The notes: a model not told the origin generated them from the sequence alone. Shown: positions 34,959 to 44,758, counted from the stretch's first letter. The stretch: 51,925 bases of DNA from Candidatus Geocrenenecus arthurdayi (GCA_023539395.1 JAKCEX010000006.1:1-51925), one strand, 5' to 3'. Made by a program: numbers and translations.

Positions 34959-35921
34959 TCAAGGTATTACGTGTGTTCCAGCTCTGCCTGCAATAACTTC
35001 CATTAGTTGGCTAAGCTCACCGATCATTGCTTCTTCCCCTCCTGCCTCTATGAATCTTATGGATGCTTTAACTTTCGGTCCCATGCTTCCTGGAGGGAAT
35101 TGACCTTCATTATATAGTTTCTTTAATTCCTCAACTTTGATTTTGGAGATCTTCCTCTGAGACTGTTTACCATAATCAACGTATACGGCATCCACGTCTG
35201 TTAAAATTATAAATTTCTCTGCACCTAGGAATGTTGCAAGTCTTTCTCCTGCTAAGTCTTTGTCTATTACTGCTTCTACACCTTTAAACTTCCCATCTTC
35301 TTCTATTACTGGGATCCCTCCACCTCCACTTGCAATTACTATGTATCCTGCATCTACTAGAGAATTAATCGCTGGTCCCTCAACAACGTATTTTGGGTCA
35401 GGTGATGGTACAACTCTTCTCCATCCACCTCTCGCTTTATCCTCTTTGAATACATATTCTGGATGAATCTTCCTTATTTTTTCTACCTCTTCAAAGCTAT
35501 AGAATGGACCAACTGGCTTACTTGGATTACTAAATTCTGGGTCTCCTTTATTAACGACAACTCTAGTTACAATGGTAACTACTTGTTTTTCTATGCCTCT
35601 AGTTGATAATTCATTAGATAATGCTTGCTGTATTAGGTATCCTATGAATCCTTGAGTTTCAGCTCCACATACATCCATTGGGAAAGCTGGAATATTGTAT
35701 AGTTTTTCACCTGCATCATGTCTAAGTATTGTAGCTCCAACTTGAGGTCCATTACCATGTGTAATTACGATGTGGTATCCAGTTTCAACTATATCAGCTA
35801 AGATTCTGCATGTCTGCTTAACATTCTCATATTGTTCCTCGATAGTGCCTCTCTGATTTCTTCTTAAAAGAGCGTTCCCTCCTAAAGCAATAACCATTAA
35901 ATTTTTCCGCCTACTTCTCAT
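34959..35921 (-). CDS. arcC: Carbamate kinase
   Basis: Interconverts ATP plus carbamate and ADP plus carbamoyl phosphate. The 320-residue protein has VIALGGNALL at the N terminus, THGNGPQVG, the AETQGFIGYLIQQAL helix, the ASGGGGIPV loop, VIDKDLAGERLA, and PPGSMGPKVKASIRFIE near the end, all diagnostic. The ATG at 35921 sits where a TATA box near 35945 predicts transcription to begin. An internal ATG at codon 9 is the alternative start, given a second TATA-like element at 35930-35937. It lies downstream of an uptake system, which may supply a substrate such as a purine or allantoin-type compound. Confidence 0.94.
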   Translation of the reverse strand: MRSRRKNLMVIALGGNALLRRNQRGTIEEQYENVKQTCRILADIVETGYHIVITHGNGPQVGATILRHDAGEKLYNIPAFPMDVCGAETQGFIGYLIQQALSNELSTRGIEKQVVTIVTRVVVNKGDPEFSNPSKPVGPFYSFEEVEKIRKIHPEYVFKEDKARGGWRRVVPSPDPKYVVEGPAINSLVDAGYIVIASGGGGIPVIEEDGKFKGVEAVIDKDLAGERLATFLGAEKFIILTDVDAVYVDYGKQSQRKISKIKVEELKKLYNEGQFPPGSMGPKVKASIRFIEAGGEEAMIGELSQLMEVIAGRAGTHVIP

Positions 35922-36181
35922 ATAACTCTATTAAACTACTTAATTAAATAACTTATCTTGCTTTCTACTGTCATAAAAGACTATTCAAAATTAGAGTGGA
36001 GAAAGTTAAGAATCCTTACAGAATCGGAATCTTATCTGATTTTCTTTTCTTAAAAGACGTGGTCTTCCTTCAGATCCATCATAGAAATAGGTAAACTTGG
36101 GGAGAGGAGTCAAGCATTAAAGAAAGTCGGTATGCTTTACTAGTTTTAAGAGCAGTATTGTGGTCTTAAAGTATTCTTATT

Positions 36182-37162
36182 TTATTCTTCTCTTGAGTAG
36201 GGTATTCCTAGTGATGCGGGTGCTCCTATCTTCTTCTTTATGCTTTCAGTTGAGATTATTATCAATGTTATTATTGTCATGATATAGGGGAGCATTGCTA
36301 GGAAGTATGGGCTTTGAGCTCCTAGACCAAATAATTGTAGTCTATACTGGAATGTTTCAACTCCTCCGAAAAGATATGCTCCTAGGATTGCTCTAAGAGG
36401 GCTCCATGTAGCAAGTATGACTAATGCGAGAGCTATGAATCCTCTACCAGCTGTTACTCCTTCTCTCCAGAATGGGTGGAAGCCTATAAAGAAGTATGCT
36501 CCAGCTAAGCTTGCAAATGCTCCGCTTATAATGGTTGTAGCTCTCCTCACCATGTAAACATTTACACCTAGCGAGTCAGCCATAGATGGATTTTCGCCAA
36601 CAGACCTTATGGTTAAGCCTATCCTAGTCTTAAATAAGATAAACCACATGAGTATAGAGAAGATTAACGAAAAATACACCAATACATTATGACTGAAAAG
36701 CATTTTACCTAATATTGGAATATTCGAGAATAGAGGTATTGGGATTTCTGGAAGCTTCTCAGCCTGCTGAGTCAATAGCATCTCCTCTGGGAGAGAGGGG
36801 TTCAGCTTCAATAATATATTCTTTCTAATTTCTGGGAATGTGAAGAATCCACTTAAACCTATTCCAAGTAGTGTTAGAGCTAGGCCTACTATGACTTGAT
36901 TCAACTTCATGTCAACTGCTAAGATGGAGAGGATGAACCCCATTAATGCACCTACTACAGCAGCGATGAATATTGCTGGAAGATGCCCATACGCTATTGA
37001 GAATATGAAAGAAGTTGCTGCGCCCATTATCATCATTCCTTCAAGACCTAGATTTAGAACTCCTGAACGTTCAGCGTAGATTTCACCTAGAGAAGCTAGG
37101 AGATAAACCGTTCCCATCTGGACAGTCAATTGAAGAACTTGCTCAACCCATTGAATACTCAT
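36182..37162 (-). CDS. ABC transporter permease, BMP/nucleoside type (YufQ-like)
   Basis: A 326-residue integral membrane protein with 8-9 helices. LGEIYAERSGVLNLGLEGMMIMGA and the RSVGENPSMADSLGVNV loop are diagnostic for the permease family that works with BMP-type binding proteins (nucleoside importers, and related RbsC). It overlaps the preceding permease gene by four bases and is last in the operon of four. Confidence 0.9.
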   Translation of the reverse strand: MSIQWVEQVLQLTVQMGTVYLLASLGEIYAERSGVLNLGLEGMMIMGAATSFIFSIAYGHLPAIFIAAVVGALMGFILSILAVDMKLNQVIVGLALTLLGIGLSGFFTFPEIRKNILLKLNPSLPEEMLLTQQAEKLPEIPIPLFSNIPILGKMLFSHNVLVYFSLIFSILMWFILFKTRIGLTIRSVGENPSMADSLGVNVYMVRRATTIISGAFASLAGAYFFIGFHPFWREGVTAGRGFIALALVILATWSPLRAILGAYLFGGVETFQYRLQLFGLGAQSPYFLAMLPYIMTIITLIIISTESIKKKIGAPASLGIPYSREE

Positions 37163-38271
37163 TCAACCACCCCGCGGGTGATCGTTATCTTGTATCTTTT
37201 CATGAATTCGCCTATTACTATGAATAGAAAGATTAATGCTTGATACATTTCTACTGCTGCTCCAGGAATCCTTAATGTTGCTTGTAGAATGTCTCCAGCG
37301 ACGAATAGTCCTCCGAAGAATATGCTAACGGGGATTATTAACCAAGGATTTAAAGCTGAGAGTAAAACTACGATTATTGCTGTATATCCATATCCTGGTG
37401 AAGCTCTCGGTCTTAGCCTTCCGATTATGCCGCTTACAATTGTTAAACCTCCTATACCTGCTATGCCTCCAGCTATAAACCCTCCTACTGTAACTACCTT
37501 GGAAAGATTTATCCCGGCGTTTCTCGCTATTTCGATGTTTTCTCCAACAATTTTAAGCTCAAACCCTAGCTTCGTATACCTAAGAATTATGAAGACTATA
37601 ACTGCGGTTAGACAGAGTAGTAGTAAGCCTCCATAAGCGAATTCTCCGAACATTACCGTTAACTTAGAGTATTCTGGGAAAGGTACTGAGAGGGGGAAAC
37701 CATATCCTTTTGGGTCTCTCCACGGACCATATATCAAGAAGTCTACAAGATACATTGCTACATAATTCATCATTAATGTTGTAAGTATCTCGTTTACTTT
37801 CATCTTAGCTTTCAGGAAAGCTGGTAGGCAACACCATAACCCACCTGTAAGGAATGCTGCTAATATCATCAACGATAAGACTAAGTAGTCTGGGATTAAT
37901 CCATAGTATACATGGAGCAGCACTATGCCAGTTGAGGCAAGCATACCCATATACATCTGGCCTTCAGCTCCAATATTCCAGAAATTCATCTTGAAAGCAA
38001 TACTCAGCCCTAGAGCAGCTAACCCTATAGGTATAGCTCTCTTAAATGATTCTAGGAGGAGTGTAGGAGAAGCAAAGACTCCTCCTATGTAAGAATATAC
38101 TTCTAATGGGTTTAAACCTATAATAGTGAAGAATAAACCTGCTACCCCGAATGCTATAATGATAGCAGAGAAAGTTGTTAGTATGGAGAGTTTACGGCTA
38201 TAGTATAATCTCTTCTGTATCTTAATATTGTAAGGAATCCTTGATGTCTTAGCCACATCAACCACCATCAT
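37159..38271 (-). CDS. ABC transporter permease, BMP/nucleoside type (YufP-like)
   Basis: A 370-residue permease with about ten membrane helices and a 30-residue cytosolic N terminus. The segments NFWNIGAEGQMYMGMLAS and KIVGENIEIARNAGINLSKV are the conserved permease motifs; the second is the coupling loop for the ATPase. It overlaps both the ATPase gene upstream and the second permease gene downstream by four bases, so the heterodimer is made in step. Confidence 0.9.
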   Translation of the reverse strand: MMVVDVAKTSRIPYNIKIQKRLYYSRKLSILTTFSAIIIAFGVAGLFFTIIGLNPLEVYSYIGGVFASPTLLLESFKRAIPIGLAALGLSIAFKMNFWNIGAEGQMYMGMLASTGIVLLHVYYGLIPDYLVLSLMILAAFLTGGLWCCLPAFLKAKMKVNEILTTLMMNYVAMYLVDFLIYGPWRDPKGYGFPLSVPFPEYSKLTVMFGEFAYGGLLLLCLTAVIVFIILRYTKLGFELKIVGENIEIARNAGINLSKVVTVGGFIAGGIAGIGGLTIVSGIIGRLRPRASPGYGYTAIIVVLLSALNPWLIIPVSIFFGGLFVAGDILQATLRIPGAAVEMYQALIFLFIVIGEFMKRYKITITRGVVE

Positions 38272-39800
38272 ATTGCAGGTACTACCTGCACTCCAGCCAT
38301 CATTAAGCCAATCTTTTCCATATCTACTTCTCCTGGTTTAAATATGCCTACAATTCTACCATCATGCATTACAGCAACCCTATCACTAATCATTAATGCT
38401 TCCTCAATATCTTCTGATATGAAGAGTATTCCTGAGCCTTTCCTACTATATTCTATAAGTGTCTTGTGTACGAATTCTGTTGCACCTATATCGAGCCCTT
38501 TAGTTGGGTAAGCAGCTACTATCAATTTAGGTATCTTGTCCCCGATTAATCCTGATAGTTCTCTCGCCAAAATAAGTCTTTGAAGATTCCCTCCTGAGAG
38601 AGACTTAGCTTTAGTAGAGAGACTTGGAGAAATTATCTGAAAGTTTTTAATCAGTTCATCAGCTTTCTTGTAAATCTTCTTCCAGTTTATTAGTATACCG
38701 TTAGAATACGGCTTATACCTATATGCTTTCATAAACAAGTTATCAACAATAGTTAGGTTTGGAGCGATACTATATTTAAGGGGTTCAGGTGGGATGTAGG
38801 CTACACCTAGCTCGATAATCCTATCTGGACTACTATTAGCAATATTTATACCGTCAATGAGTATAGAGCCTTCAGCTGCTTTCCTTAATCCAGCTATTAC
38901 TTCTACTAGCTCCTGCTGACCATTACCAGTTACACCTATAACCCCCACTATCTCATTCTTCTTTACAACTAGATCTACACCTTTAAGTGCGAGCACTCCT
39001 TTATCATTGAAAGCTTTGAGATTTTTTATGATTATAGCTTCTCCACTAGGTTGAGTTCTTTCCTTCTGGATGCTAAATAATACTGGTCTACCCACCATAT
39101 ATTGAGCAAGCTCTGACATATCTGTTTTACTGGTCTCCTTCGTTATTACTACTCTCCCCTTCCTCATTACGGTGACTCTATCACTAATAGCGAATACTTC
39201 ATCAAGCTTATGGGTAATGAAGATTATTCCTTTTCCTTCTCTAGCCATCCTCTTAAGAGCTTGGAAGAGTATTCTACATTCTTGAAGTGTAAGAACAGAT
39301 GTAGGTTCATCAAGTATTAGTATGCGTGCATCACGGTATAAGAGCTTCAGCAATTCTACTTGCTGTTTCTCACCTGCAGTAAGCTGCCAAACATAAGCGT
39401 TAGGATTTATTCTCCAACCATATGATTCTGCAAGTTTCCTGATTTCCTCGCTTATCTTCTTATAATTTATTATGAAGCCAACTTCTTTTAAGCCTAAGAT
39501 GATGTTTTCAAGGATCGTGTGGGATGGTATAAGCTTAAAGTTTTGGTGAACCATCCCTACCCCAAGCTTTATTGCATCTCTAGGAGAACTTATCTCAATC
39601 CTCCTACCTTCAATATATATTTCTCCACTATCCGGACGATAAAGACCATAAAGGATATTCATTAAAGTAGTCTTACCTGCACCATTCTCTCCAAGCAGTG
39701 CATGTATTTCCCCTCTCCTAAGGGTAAAGTCTACGTTATCATTTGCTAATACTCCTGGAAAATGTTTTACTATACCTTTAAGTGATACAAGCTCAGTCAA
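38268..39800 (-). CDS. ABC transporter ATPase with two nucleotide-binding domains (YufO/RbsA-like)
   Basis: A 510-residue double ATPase. The first half has Walker A GENGAGKTT (about 37-45), the signature LTAGEKQQVELLK and Walker B ILILDEPTSVL. The second half has a degenerate Walker A (GVTGNGQQE), signature LSGGNLQRLILAREL and the D-loop replaced. This asymmetric pair is typical of BMP- and ribose-type importers. The final residues overlap the start of the permease gene. Confidence 0.93.
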   Translation of the reverse strand: MTELVSLKGIVKHFPGVLANDNVDFTLRRGEIHALLGENGAGKTTLMNILYGLYRPDSGEIYIEGRRIEISSPRDAIKLGVGMVHQNFKLIPSHTILENIILGLKEVGFIINYKKISEEIRKLAESYGWRINPNAYVWQLTAGEKQQVELLKLLYRDARILILDEPTSVLTLQECRILFQALKRMAREGKGIIFITHKLDEVFAISDRVTVMRKGRVVITKETSKTDMSELAQYMVGRPVLFSIQKERTQPSGEAIIIKNLKAFNDKGVLALKGVDLVVKKNEIVGVIGVTGNGQQELVEVIAGLRKAAEGSILIDGINIANSSPDRIIELGVAYIPPEPLKYSIAPNLTIVDNLFMKAYRYKPYSNGILINWKKIYKKADELIKNFQIISPSLSTKAKSLSGGNLQRLILARELSGLIGDKIPKLIVAAYPTKGLDIGATEFVHKTLIEYSRKGSGILFISEDIEEALMISDRVAVMHDGRIVGIFKPGEVDMEKIGLMMAGVQVVPAI

Positions 39801-39878
39801 ACCTTCTCCCCATATGAGTGATACCGATTCTTAAATAAAAAGTATGTAGGAGTTTAAGTAGTTCTATTCTTTTCTCAA

Positions 39879-41210
39879 CTATCTGGGTAATGGCTCCTCA
39901 ATATATTCTACATGCCAATCCATATTCCACAAGATATCATGGTCTGCTCTTTCACCACTCTTAATTCTTACTTCTCCAGATTGGTCTCTTATAGGCTCAC
40001 CTAGATTTCCTTCAACACTGAAAGGTTCAAAGATGAGCTCCTTCATTTCTTCATACCTCTTCTTTATCTCAAGCTGCCACTCGCTTGGAATCACTGGGTT
40101 GAGTGGAGCTAGATAGACTGTCCCCTCAGGCTTCCCTGCAGTACTCTTCTCAGGTGGAAGCCTCCATCTATATGGAATATAATCACCTATCCTTGCCCAT
40201 ATATCTACTGTCTGCCAACTATTTGTTGCTACCATTCTATAAAAGTCGAGGTATATCGGTCCCCAGTTAGCTATCTGACCTGTTAAGTGTGCTGTTGGTC
40301 CATACTCCCTCATATCACTATAGTGGCTGAAGCTCCAAACCTTTCTACCCTTCTTCTGGTATTCTTCTGCAACCTGTAGAACTGCGGGGGTATCTTCAGT
40401 GAATGCTAATACATCACAGTTCTTTTCTTCTACTAATGCTATTGCCGCTGACCTAGCTTTCTCTGGAGCAACCCATTCGAATATCCAGCTTACATGAGCT
40501 TTAATATTCTTACCAGTTCTCTTCTTGTATGCGTAATTAGCTCCTAGAACGAATGCATTAATATGTCTAACTACTTCAGGTATTGGGTATGCTCCAACGT
40601 ATCCAACTACACCTGTCTCGGTAACTGCTCCAGCAGCTAAACCGTTTAGATAATACAGTTGATAGAATTCTGCGAATGCTGCACTCATATTCTCTGGAGC
40701 GTTTCCAGCAGCTCCACTTCTATAACCACTTATATGAACAAAGTATCTATCAGGATACTTTCCGGCTGCTTCAGCTGTTCCATCCATAAATCCGAAGCTA
40801 GTCGTAATTATTAAACTGCATCCTTTTTCAACTAGGCTTGTAATCGCTCCTGCTACTTCAGCTTCAGGAACACTCTCAATGTATGTACTCTCAACCTGGT
40901 TTACACCGAATTTTTCATCAGCCCATCTCCTACCACGGTCATGCCCATAAGACCAACCATAATCACCTACAGGTCCAACATAGATATAGCCAACCTTCAA
41001 TTTCTTAATTGCTGGAGTAGTAATAGTCCTAGTGACTTCATGGGTAATGGTAGTAGGAGGTGCTGCTGACGTTCCAGCAAGATATCCTGAAAAACCTCCT
41101 ATAACTCCAGCAGCAACTATGCCTCCCACAGCAGCGGCTTTAGTTACTCCGAGAAAACTTCTTCGTGAAATCCTTCTATTAAGGATACTATTATTCTTAT
41201 TTCCATCCAT
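39879..41210 (-). CDS. BMP-family substrate-binding protein with Tat signal
   Basis: A 443-residue exported binding protein. The N terminus has a twin-arginine motif (ISRRSFLG, residues 14-21) and a hydrophobic helix to about residue 46, then a Thr/Ala-rich linker. The mature part begins KLKVGYIYVGPVGDYGWSYGHDRGR, the BMP-family start, with YVGAYPIPEVVRHINAF and VLAFTEDTPAVL further on. The family binds nucleosides or purine-like ligands. No lipobox Cys is present, so anchoring would be by the uncleaved helix. It is first in the transporter operon, 79 bases ahead of the ATPase gene. Confidence 0.9.
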   Translation of the reverse strand: MDGNKNNSILNRRISRRSFLGVTKAAAVGGIVAAGVIGGFSGYLAGTSAAPPTTITHEVTRTITTPAIKKLKVGYIYVGPVGDYGWSYGHDRGRRWADEKFGVNQVESTYIESVPEAEVAGAITSLVEKGCSLIITTSFGFMDGTAEAAGKYPDRYFVHISGYRSGAAGNAPENMSAAFAEFYQLYYLNGLAAGAVTETGVVGYVGAYPIPEVVRHINAFVLGANYAYKKRTGKNIKAHVSWIFEWVAPEKARSAAIALVEEKNCDVLAFTEDTPAVLQVAEEYQKKGRKVWSFSHYSDMREYGPTAHLTGQIANWGPIYLDFYRMVATNSWQTVDIWARIGDYIPYRWRLPPEKSTAGKPEGTVYLAPLNPVIPSEWQLEIKKRYEEMKELIFEPFSVEGNLGEPIRDQSGEVRIKSGERADHDILWNMDWHVEYIEEPLPR

Positions 41211-41234
41211 GTTTATGTAAATTGTTAAGCGAAT

Positions 41235-41243
41235 TCATATACT
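41235..41243 (-). promoter_or_regulatory. TATA box of the BMP transporter operon
   Basis: The minus strand reads AGTATATGA, predicting transcription from about 41214, a few bases before the ATG at 41210. Confidence 0.45.
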
Positions 41244-41424
41244 TTCGTTACATGTTCAAGTCAATTTATCATAAACAGGTTAATCCAAGCCGTCGTAGAT
41301 TAAAGACTAAGACTCCACTCTACCACTGGTTTTCTGAAATCCTTACTAAGTTTATAAATTTACTTGGCCATCCCGGAAAATCATTTCAAATACTAGCTTA
41401 CTTTCTAGACTCATAATCTTATAT

Positions 41425-41970
41425 TTACAATGAATCAATGATTCTATTAGCCCAATCACTATTCAGCAAATCACCGATTACCTCTTCATCACGGTTTATC
41501 ATCTCTCCTTCATCACATTTGTATTTTACATCACAGTAGAAGTATATAGCCTCCTTATCTGTATAGTCTTGCCCTTATAGATTTCCCTTATAGAAATAAT
41601 CCAGTATTAGATTGATGATTGGCTCGGGTATTTCTTGTTATGCTCCAACCTTTCCTTGTAGGTTACATTAACATTTATTTCCATTCCATCTATTATCCCT
41701 ATTAGTCTAAATTTCTTTTCTCTTATATTCAGATTGATGAAGTATTCTAGGTTCTTCCATCCTTTTCTTCCTATAATTTGCTTAAATACGTTATTACCTA
41801 ACCTATCTTGAAAACCTGTTAAAGCGGTTGATATTATTGTTGCTGCCTCCAAGATTGAAGATTTTCCAGTATTATCCCTTCACTACAAGTACATTTATCA
41901 TGTTGGGCTCATACTCAAAATAGTTTATTCCTCTGTACCCTTCTATCACTAGTTTTTCTAAACGTGTCAT
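41425..41970 (-). pseudogene. Decayed AAA (AAA_15/AAA_21, OLD/SMC-like) ATPase gene
   Basis: From an ATG at 41970 the frame reads MTRLEKLVIEGYRGINYFEYE and MINVLVVKG, then stops. After a shift near 41876 a second frame continues with a Walker A motif (DNTGKSS) and ILEAATIISTALTGF, and runs to a stop at 41607. A third frame then gives YFYCDVKYKCDEGEM and ends at 41425. The N-terminal strand, RGI segment and P-loop are those of archaeal SMC-like AAA ATPases, which are normally about 350-400 residues. With two frameshifts and a large internal loss (no Walker B seen), the gene is dead. Confidence 0.7.
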
Positions 41971-42100
41971 CTAGGAATCTATTTCCTAAGTCACTTATAT
42001 AAAGTATTCTTTTTCCCTATAGTGCAGCAGGAGGATATAAGTCGTGTTTCTAACACTTCAACTAAAATTCTAATATGAGACTAGTTAGATTATTTAAAGA

Positions 42101-42565
42101 GTGTCTTTGTCTGAGGTTTGGTTTTTTGCTTATGGTTGGGCTTTGGATAAGAGCTTGTTAAAGAAGGTTATTGGTGAGTGTGGTGAGCCTAGGAGGGCTA
42201 TCCTACGGGGTTATAGGCTTGTCTTTGATGTTTTTTCTCCAAGCTGGAGGGGTGGTGTAGCTAATATTGTAGAAGATGTTGATAGTGTAGTTTATGGTGC
42301 TGTCTATAAGATTGATTTGAATCAATTAGAGAGGTTGGATGAAGCTGTCGGTGTACCCCATATTTTCTCTAGACGTAAAGTAGTTGTAGAGGTTGAGGGC
42401 ATAGGGAAAGTTGAGTCAGTAACCTATATATCAACATCTGGGAGAGGAAGATGGGTTAAACCTTCAGAGCAGTATCTAAGCGCATTCCTACGTGGTTTAA
42501 AACAATTGAAGTATGAAGACGATGTCACTCAGAAGATTAAGAAGATAGCATTTGGAGAGAGATAG
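42101..42565 (+). CDS. Gamma-glutamylcyclotransferase-like protein without the catalytic Glu
   Basis: A 154-residue protein of the GGCT/AIG2 fold. WFFAYGWALDKSLLKK is the substrate-binding start, WRGGVANIVEDVDSVVYGAVYKI the core strands, and KPSEQYLSAFLRGL the later helix. In GGCT enzymes the catalytic Glu lies in LDxxEGV; here the same place reads LDEAVGV, with Val instead of Glu. So either the chemistry differs or it binds without catalysis. GTG at 42101 is the start given; a TTG two codons on is possible. It converges on the methyltransferase/ATP-grasp gene with a 28-base gap. Confidence 0.78.
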   Translation: MSLSEVWFFAYGWALDKSLLKKVIGECGEPRRAILRGYRLVFDVFSPSWRGGVANIVEDVDSVVYGAVYKIDLNQLERLDEAVGVPHIFSRRKVVVEVEGIGKVESVTYISTSGRGRWVKPSEQYLSAFLRGLKQLKYEDDVTQKIKKIAFGER

Positions 42566-42593
42566 AGTATAGTGTATAGGGCTGGGTAAAGCT

Positions 42594-44603
42594 TTAGAGC
42601 TTACTACTTTTCTCTCTTATGATTGGCTCAATCTTTTCTATCTGAGGTGGCTTAGTTATCTTTAACCTCTTCTCAGCTGCTTTCAATATAGCTCTAAGCA
42701 TTTCGGGGTAGCTCATTCCCATATATGCTGCTGCTTTAGCTAAGTGTCCATCCCAGCACCATCCAGGGTTAGGATTGACTTCTAGTAGTCTCGGGTTACC
42801 TTCGGAGTCTAGCCTCCAATCGAATCTTGCATAATCTCTACATTCAAGTCTATTGAATAGCTTTATACTACATTCAATAATGTAATCTTTAACTTCTTGT
42901 GGTATATTGGCGGGTATAGACTTTATGTTCCAGTATGGTGAATCTGGAATCCATTTCGCTTCATAGCTACATATTGGTGGAAGACCCTCGGGGAGTACGC
43001 TATAATCTTCTTCGGTTATCGGTAAAGCGATATAATCTTCTGGAGGGTTACCGATTATTCCAAGGGTTAAGTCTTTTCCCGTAAGGAATTCTTCGATTAA
43101 TATTGGTTTATTATAATTGAATCTCTCCTTAAGCTCTGAGATTGCATTCAGTAATTGTTCTTCATTGTATACAACGCTTCTACTCGTTATACCGAAGCTA
43201 CTATCTCCGAAGTTTGGTTTAACGATGACTGGGAAATCGAATGGTATCTGTACCTTTATATCGTCAGTCTTTAAGAATACTGCTCTAGGAACAGGTATAC
43301 CCATCTCTCTTGCAATACCTCTAACAAGGCTTTTATCAAAACAGTATGCAAGGCATTGTGGGCCTGCTCCAGTATAAGGTATACCGATGATATCTAGTAA
43401 CGCAGGTATATGTAATTCCTTCCTAGGGTCATTATAGAATCCCTCGTCACAAAGATTGAATACCAGGTCTATCTTGTTTTTAAGTTTTAGTAGGTCTTGC
43501 ACTAATGTATCATGATTCATTAAGTATATGAACTCGTATTCTCTCAATTCACTTAATGCTTGTATGAGCTTGTTTATCGTGTAGTAATCATCTTCATCAA
43601 ATACTCCTCCAGGTTTAGTGATGTCAGTCTTTGATGTATCTCCAAGTATTACTGCAACTCTCATCTTTAAGCCATTAATCTTCTTCTTTACAGGCGTCCA
43701 TTCTTTCTTTGCAGTAGCTGTAACGATAATCCTCTTCTCCATCATCCCTAGGTCTTGGTTTCTCTTAGAGTCAGGGGAAAGATCTCCATGGAAAACTATA
43801 TTTGTAAAGCCTGCTTTTTCTAGTAGCTGTTTTAGCATTTCTTTATTGTAGAGTCTTATAGCGTAGACTTGGTCTGCTATAACGCCTTTCCTAACATTTA
43901 CTATTACTTCTCTTGAGATTAATCTCTGCCCATCCGATGATAATGAGCGCTCCCTACATACAAACATTTGTTTATTAATCCATTCCCAAGACCTCTTCTG
44001 ATAATTCTCTTTAAGATAGCTTCCATCAGCTACATCTATTAGTATCTTACCCCATGGTCTTAAAACTCTTCTAACTTCTTTCAAGACTTGAAGGTCTTCT
44101 CTAATTGATTCAAAGTATCCAAAGCTGTTCCCCAATATCATGACTACATCGAAGGTATCAGCTTGGTATGGTAGTCTTCTTGCATCTCCCTCTCTAAACT
44201 TTACTTTTAACCCTTCCTTCTCTGCTTGGAGCCTCGCTCTCCTAATAAGATAATGGGAGATATCTAATCCTTCAACATTCTTAAAACCTCTTCTAGCTAA
44301 TTCTAGAGAGTGTCTTCCATGTCCACAGCATAGGTCTAGGATGCTATCTTCAGGTTTTAATCCAAGGATATGTGTGAATAAATCTACCTCTCTTCTAGTT
44401 ATCTCTTGATCATTTACAACGTCTCCATCAGTCTTGAGATACAATGAGTTAAAGATATGCTTCCACCAATCAGGTTGAACATATTCTTCAAGATCGGGTA
44501 TCGGTCCAAGGAACTTCCTTACTCGTTCACGGCTTCTAACTTCTCTCAATCTATTCTGCCGTCTCGTTAATTCATTATCTGAGGGGCTCTCCCCCATGCT
44601 CAC
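42594..44603 (-). CDS. Fusion of a SAM methyltransferase and a D-Ala-D-Ala ligase-like ATP-grasp enzyme
   Basis: A 669-residue protein with two enzymes. Residues 70-300 are a class I methyltransferase: motif I ILDLCCGHGRHSLELA (88-103), acidic EGLDIS (111-116), motif IV FDVVMILGNSFGYF. Residues 313-645 are a ligase of the D-Ala-D-Ala ligase/ATP-grasp class: VIVKPNFGDSSFGI (459-472), ARFDWRLD and LLEVNPNPGW with the Mg-binding Asp595, Glu608 and Asn610. Ligases of this type join two carboxyl/amino compounds with ATP. A Met at 314 begins the second half, suggesting fusion of two former genes. The product is unknown; archaea lack peptidoglycan D-Ala-D-Ala. The stretch upstream has no recognised partner. 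Confidence 0.85.
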   Translation of the reverse strand: MSMGESPSDNELTRRQNRLREVRSRERVRKFLGPIPDLEEYVQPDWWKHIFNSLYLKTDGDVVNDQEITRREVDLFTHILGLKPEDSILDLCCGHGRHSLELARRGFKNVEGLDISHYLIRRARLQAEKEGLKVKFREGDARRLPYQADTFDVVMILGNSFGYFESIREDLQVLKEVRRVLRPWGKILIDVADGSYLKENYQKRSWEWINKQMFVCRERSLSSDGQRLISREVIVNVRKGVIADQVYAIRLYNKEMLKQLLEKAGFTNIVFHGDLSPDSKRNQDLGMMEKRIIVTATAKKEWTPVKKKINGLKMRVAVILGDTSKTDITKPGGVFDEDDYYTINKLIQALSELREYEFIYLMNHDTLVQDLLKLKNKIDLVFNLCDEGFYNDPRKELHIPALLDIIGIPYTGAGPQCLAYCFDKSLVRGIAREMGIPVPRAVFLKTDDIKVQIPFDFPVIVKPNFGDSSFGITSRSVVYNEEQLLNAISELKERFNYNKPILIEEFLTGKDLTLGIIGNPPEDYIALPITEEDYSVLPEGLPPICSYEAKWIPDSPYWNIKSIPANIPQEVKDYIIECSIKLFNRLECRDYARFDWRLDSEGNPRLLEVNPNPGWCWDGHLAKAAAYMGMSYPEMLRAILKAAEKRLKITKPPQIEKIEPIIREKSSKL

Positions 44604-44758
44604 CTAACCTATCAAGTTATTGTCGTTTATGACGAGAATATAACCTTTGACCTCTCTAAAATCTAGAAAGGGTGCCTTGAACTCTTACTAAACCATTCTT
44701 GGCCAGACATGTAGTGGCAGGCAGCATTATACTTTAATTAGAGGACATAGAAGATAGA

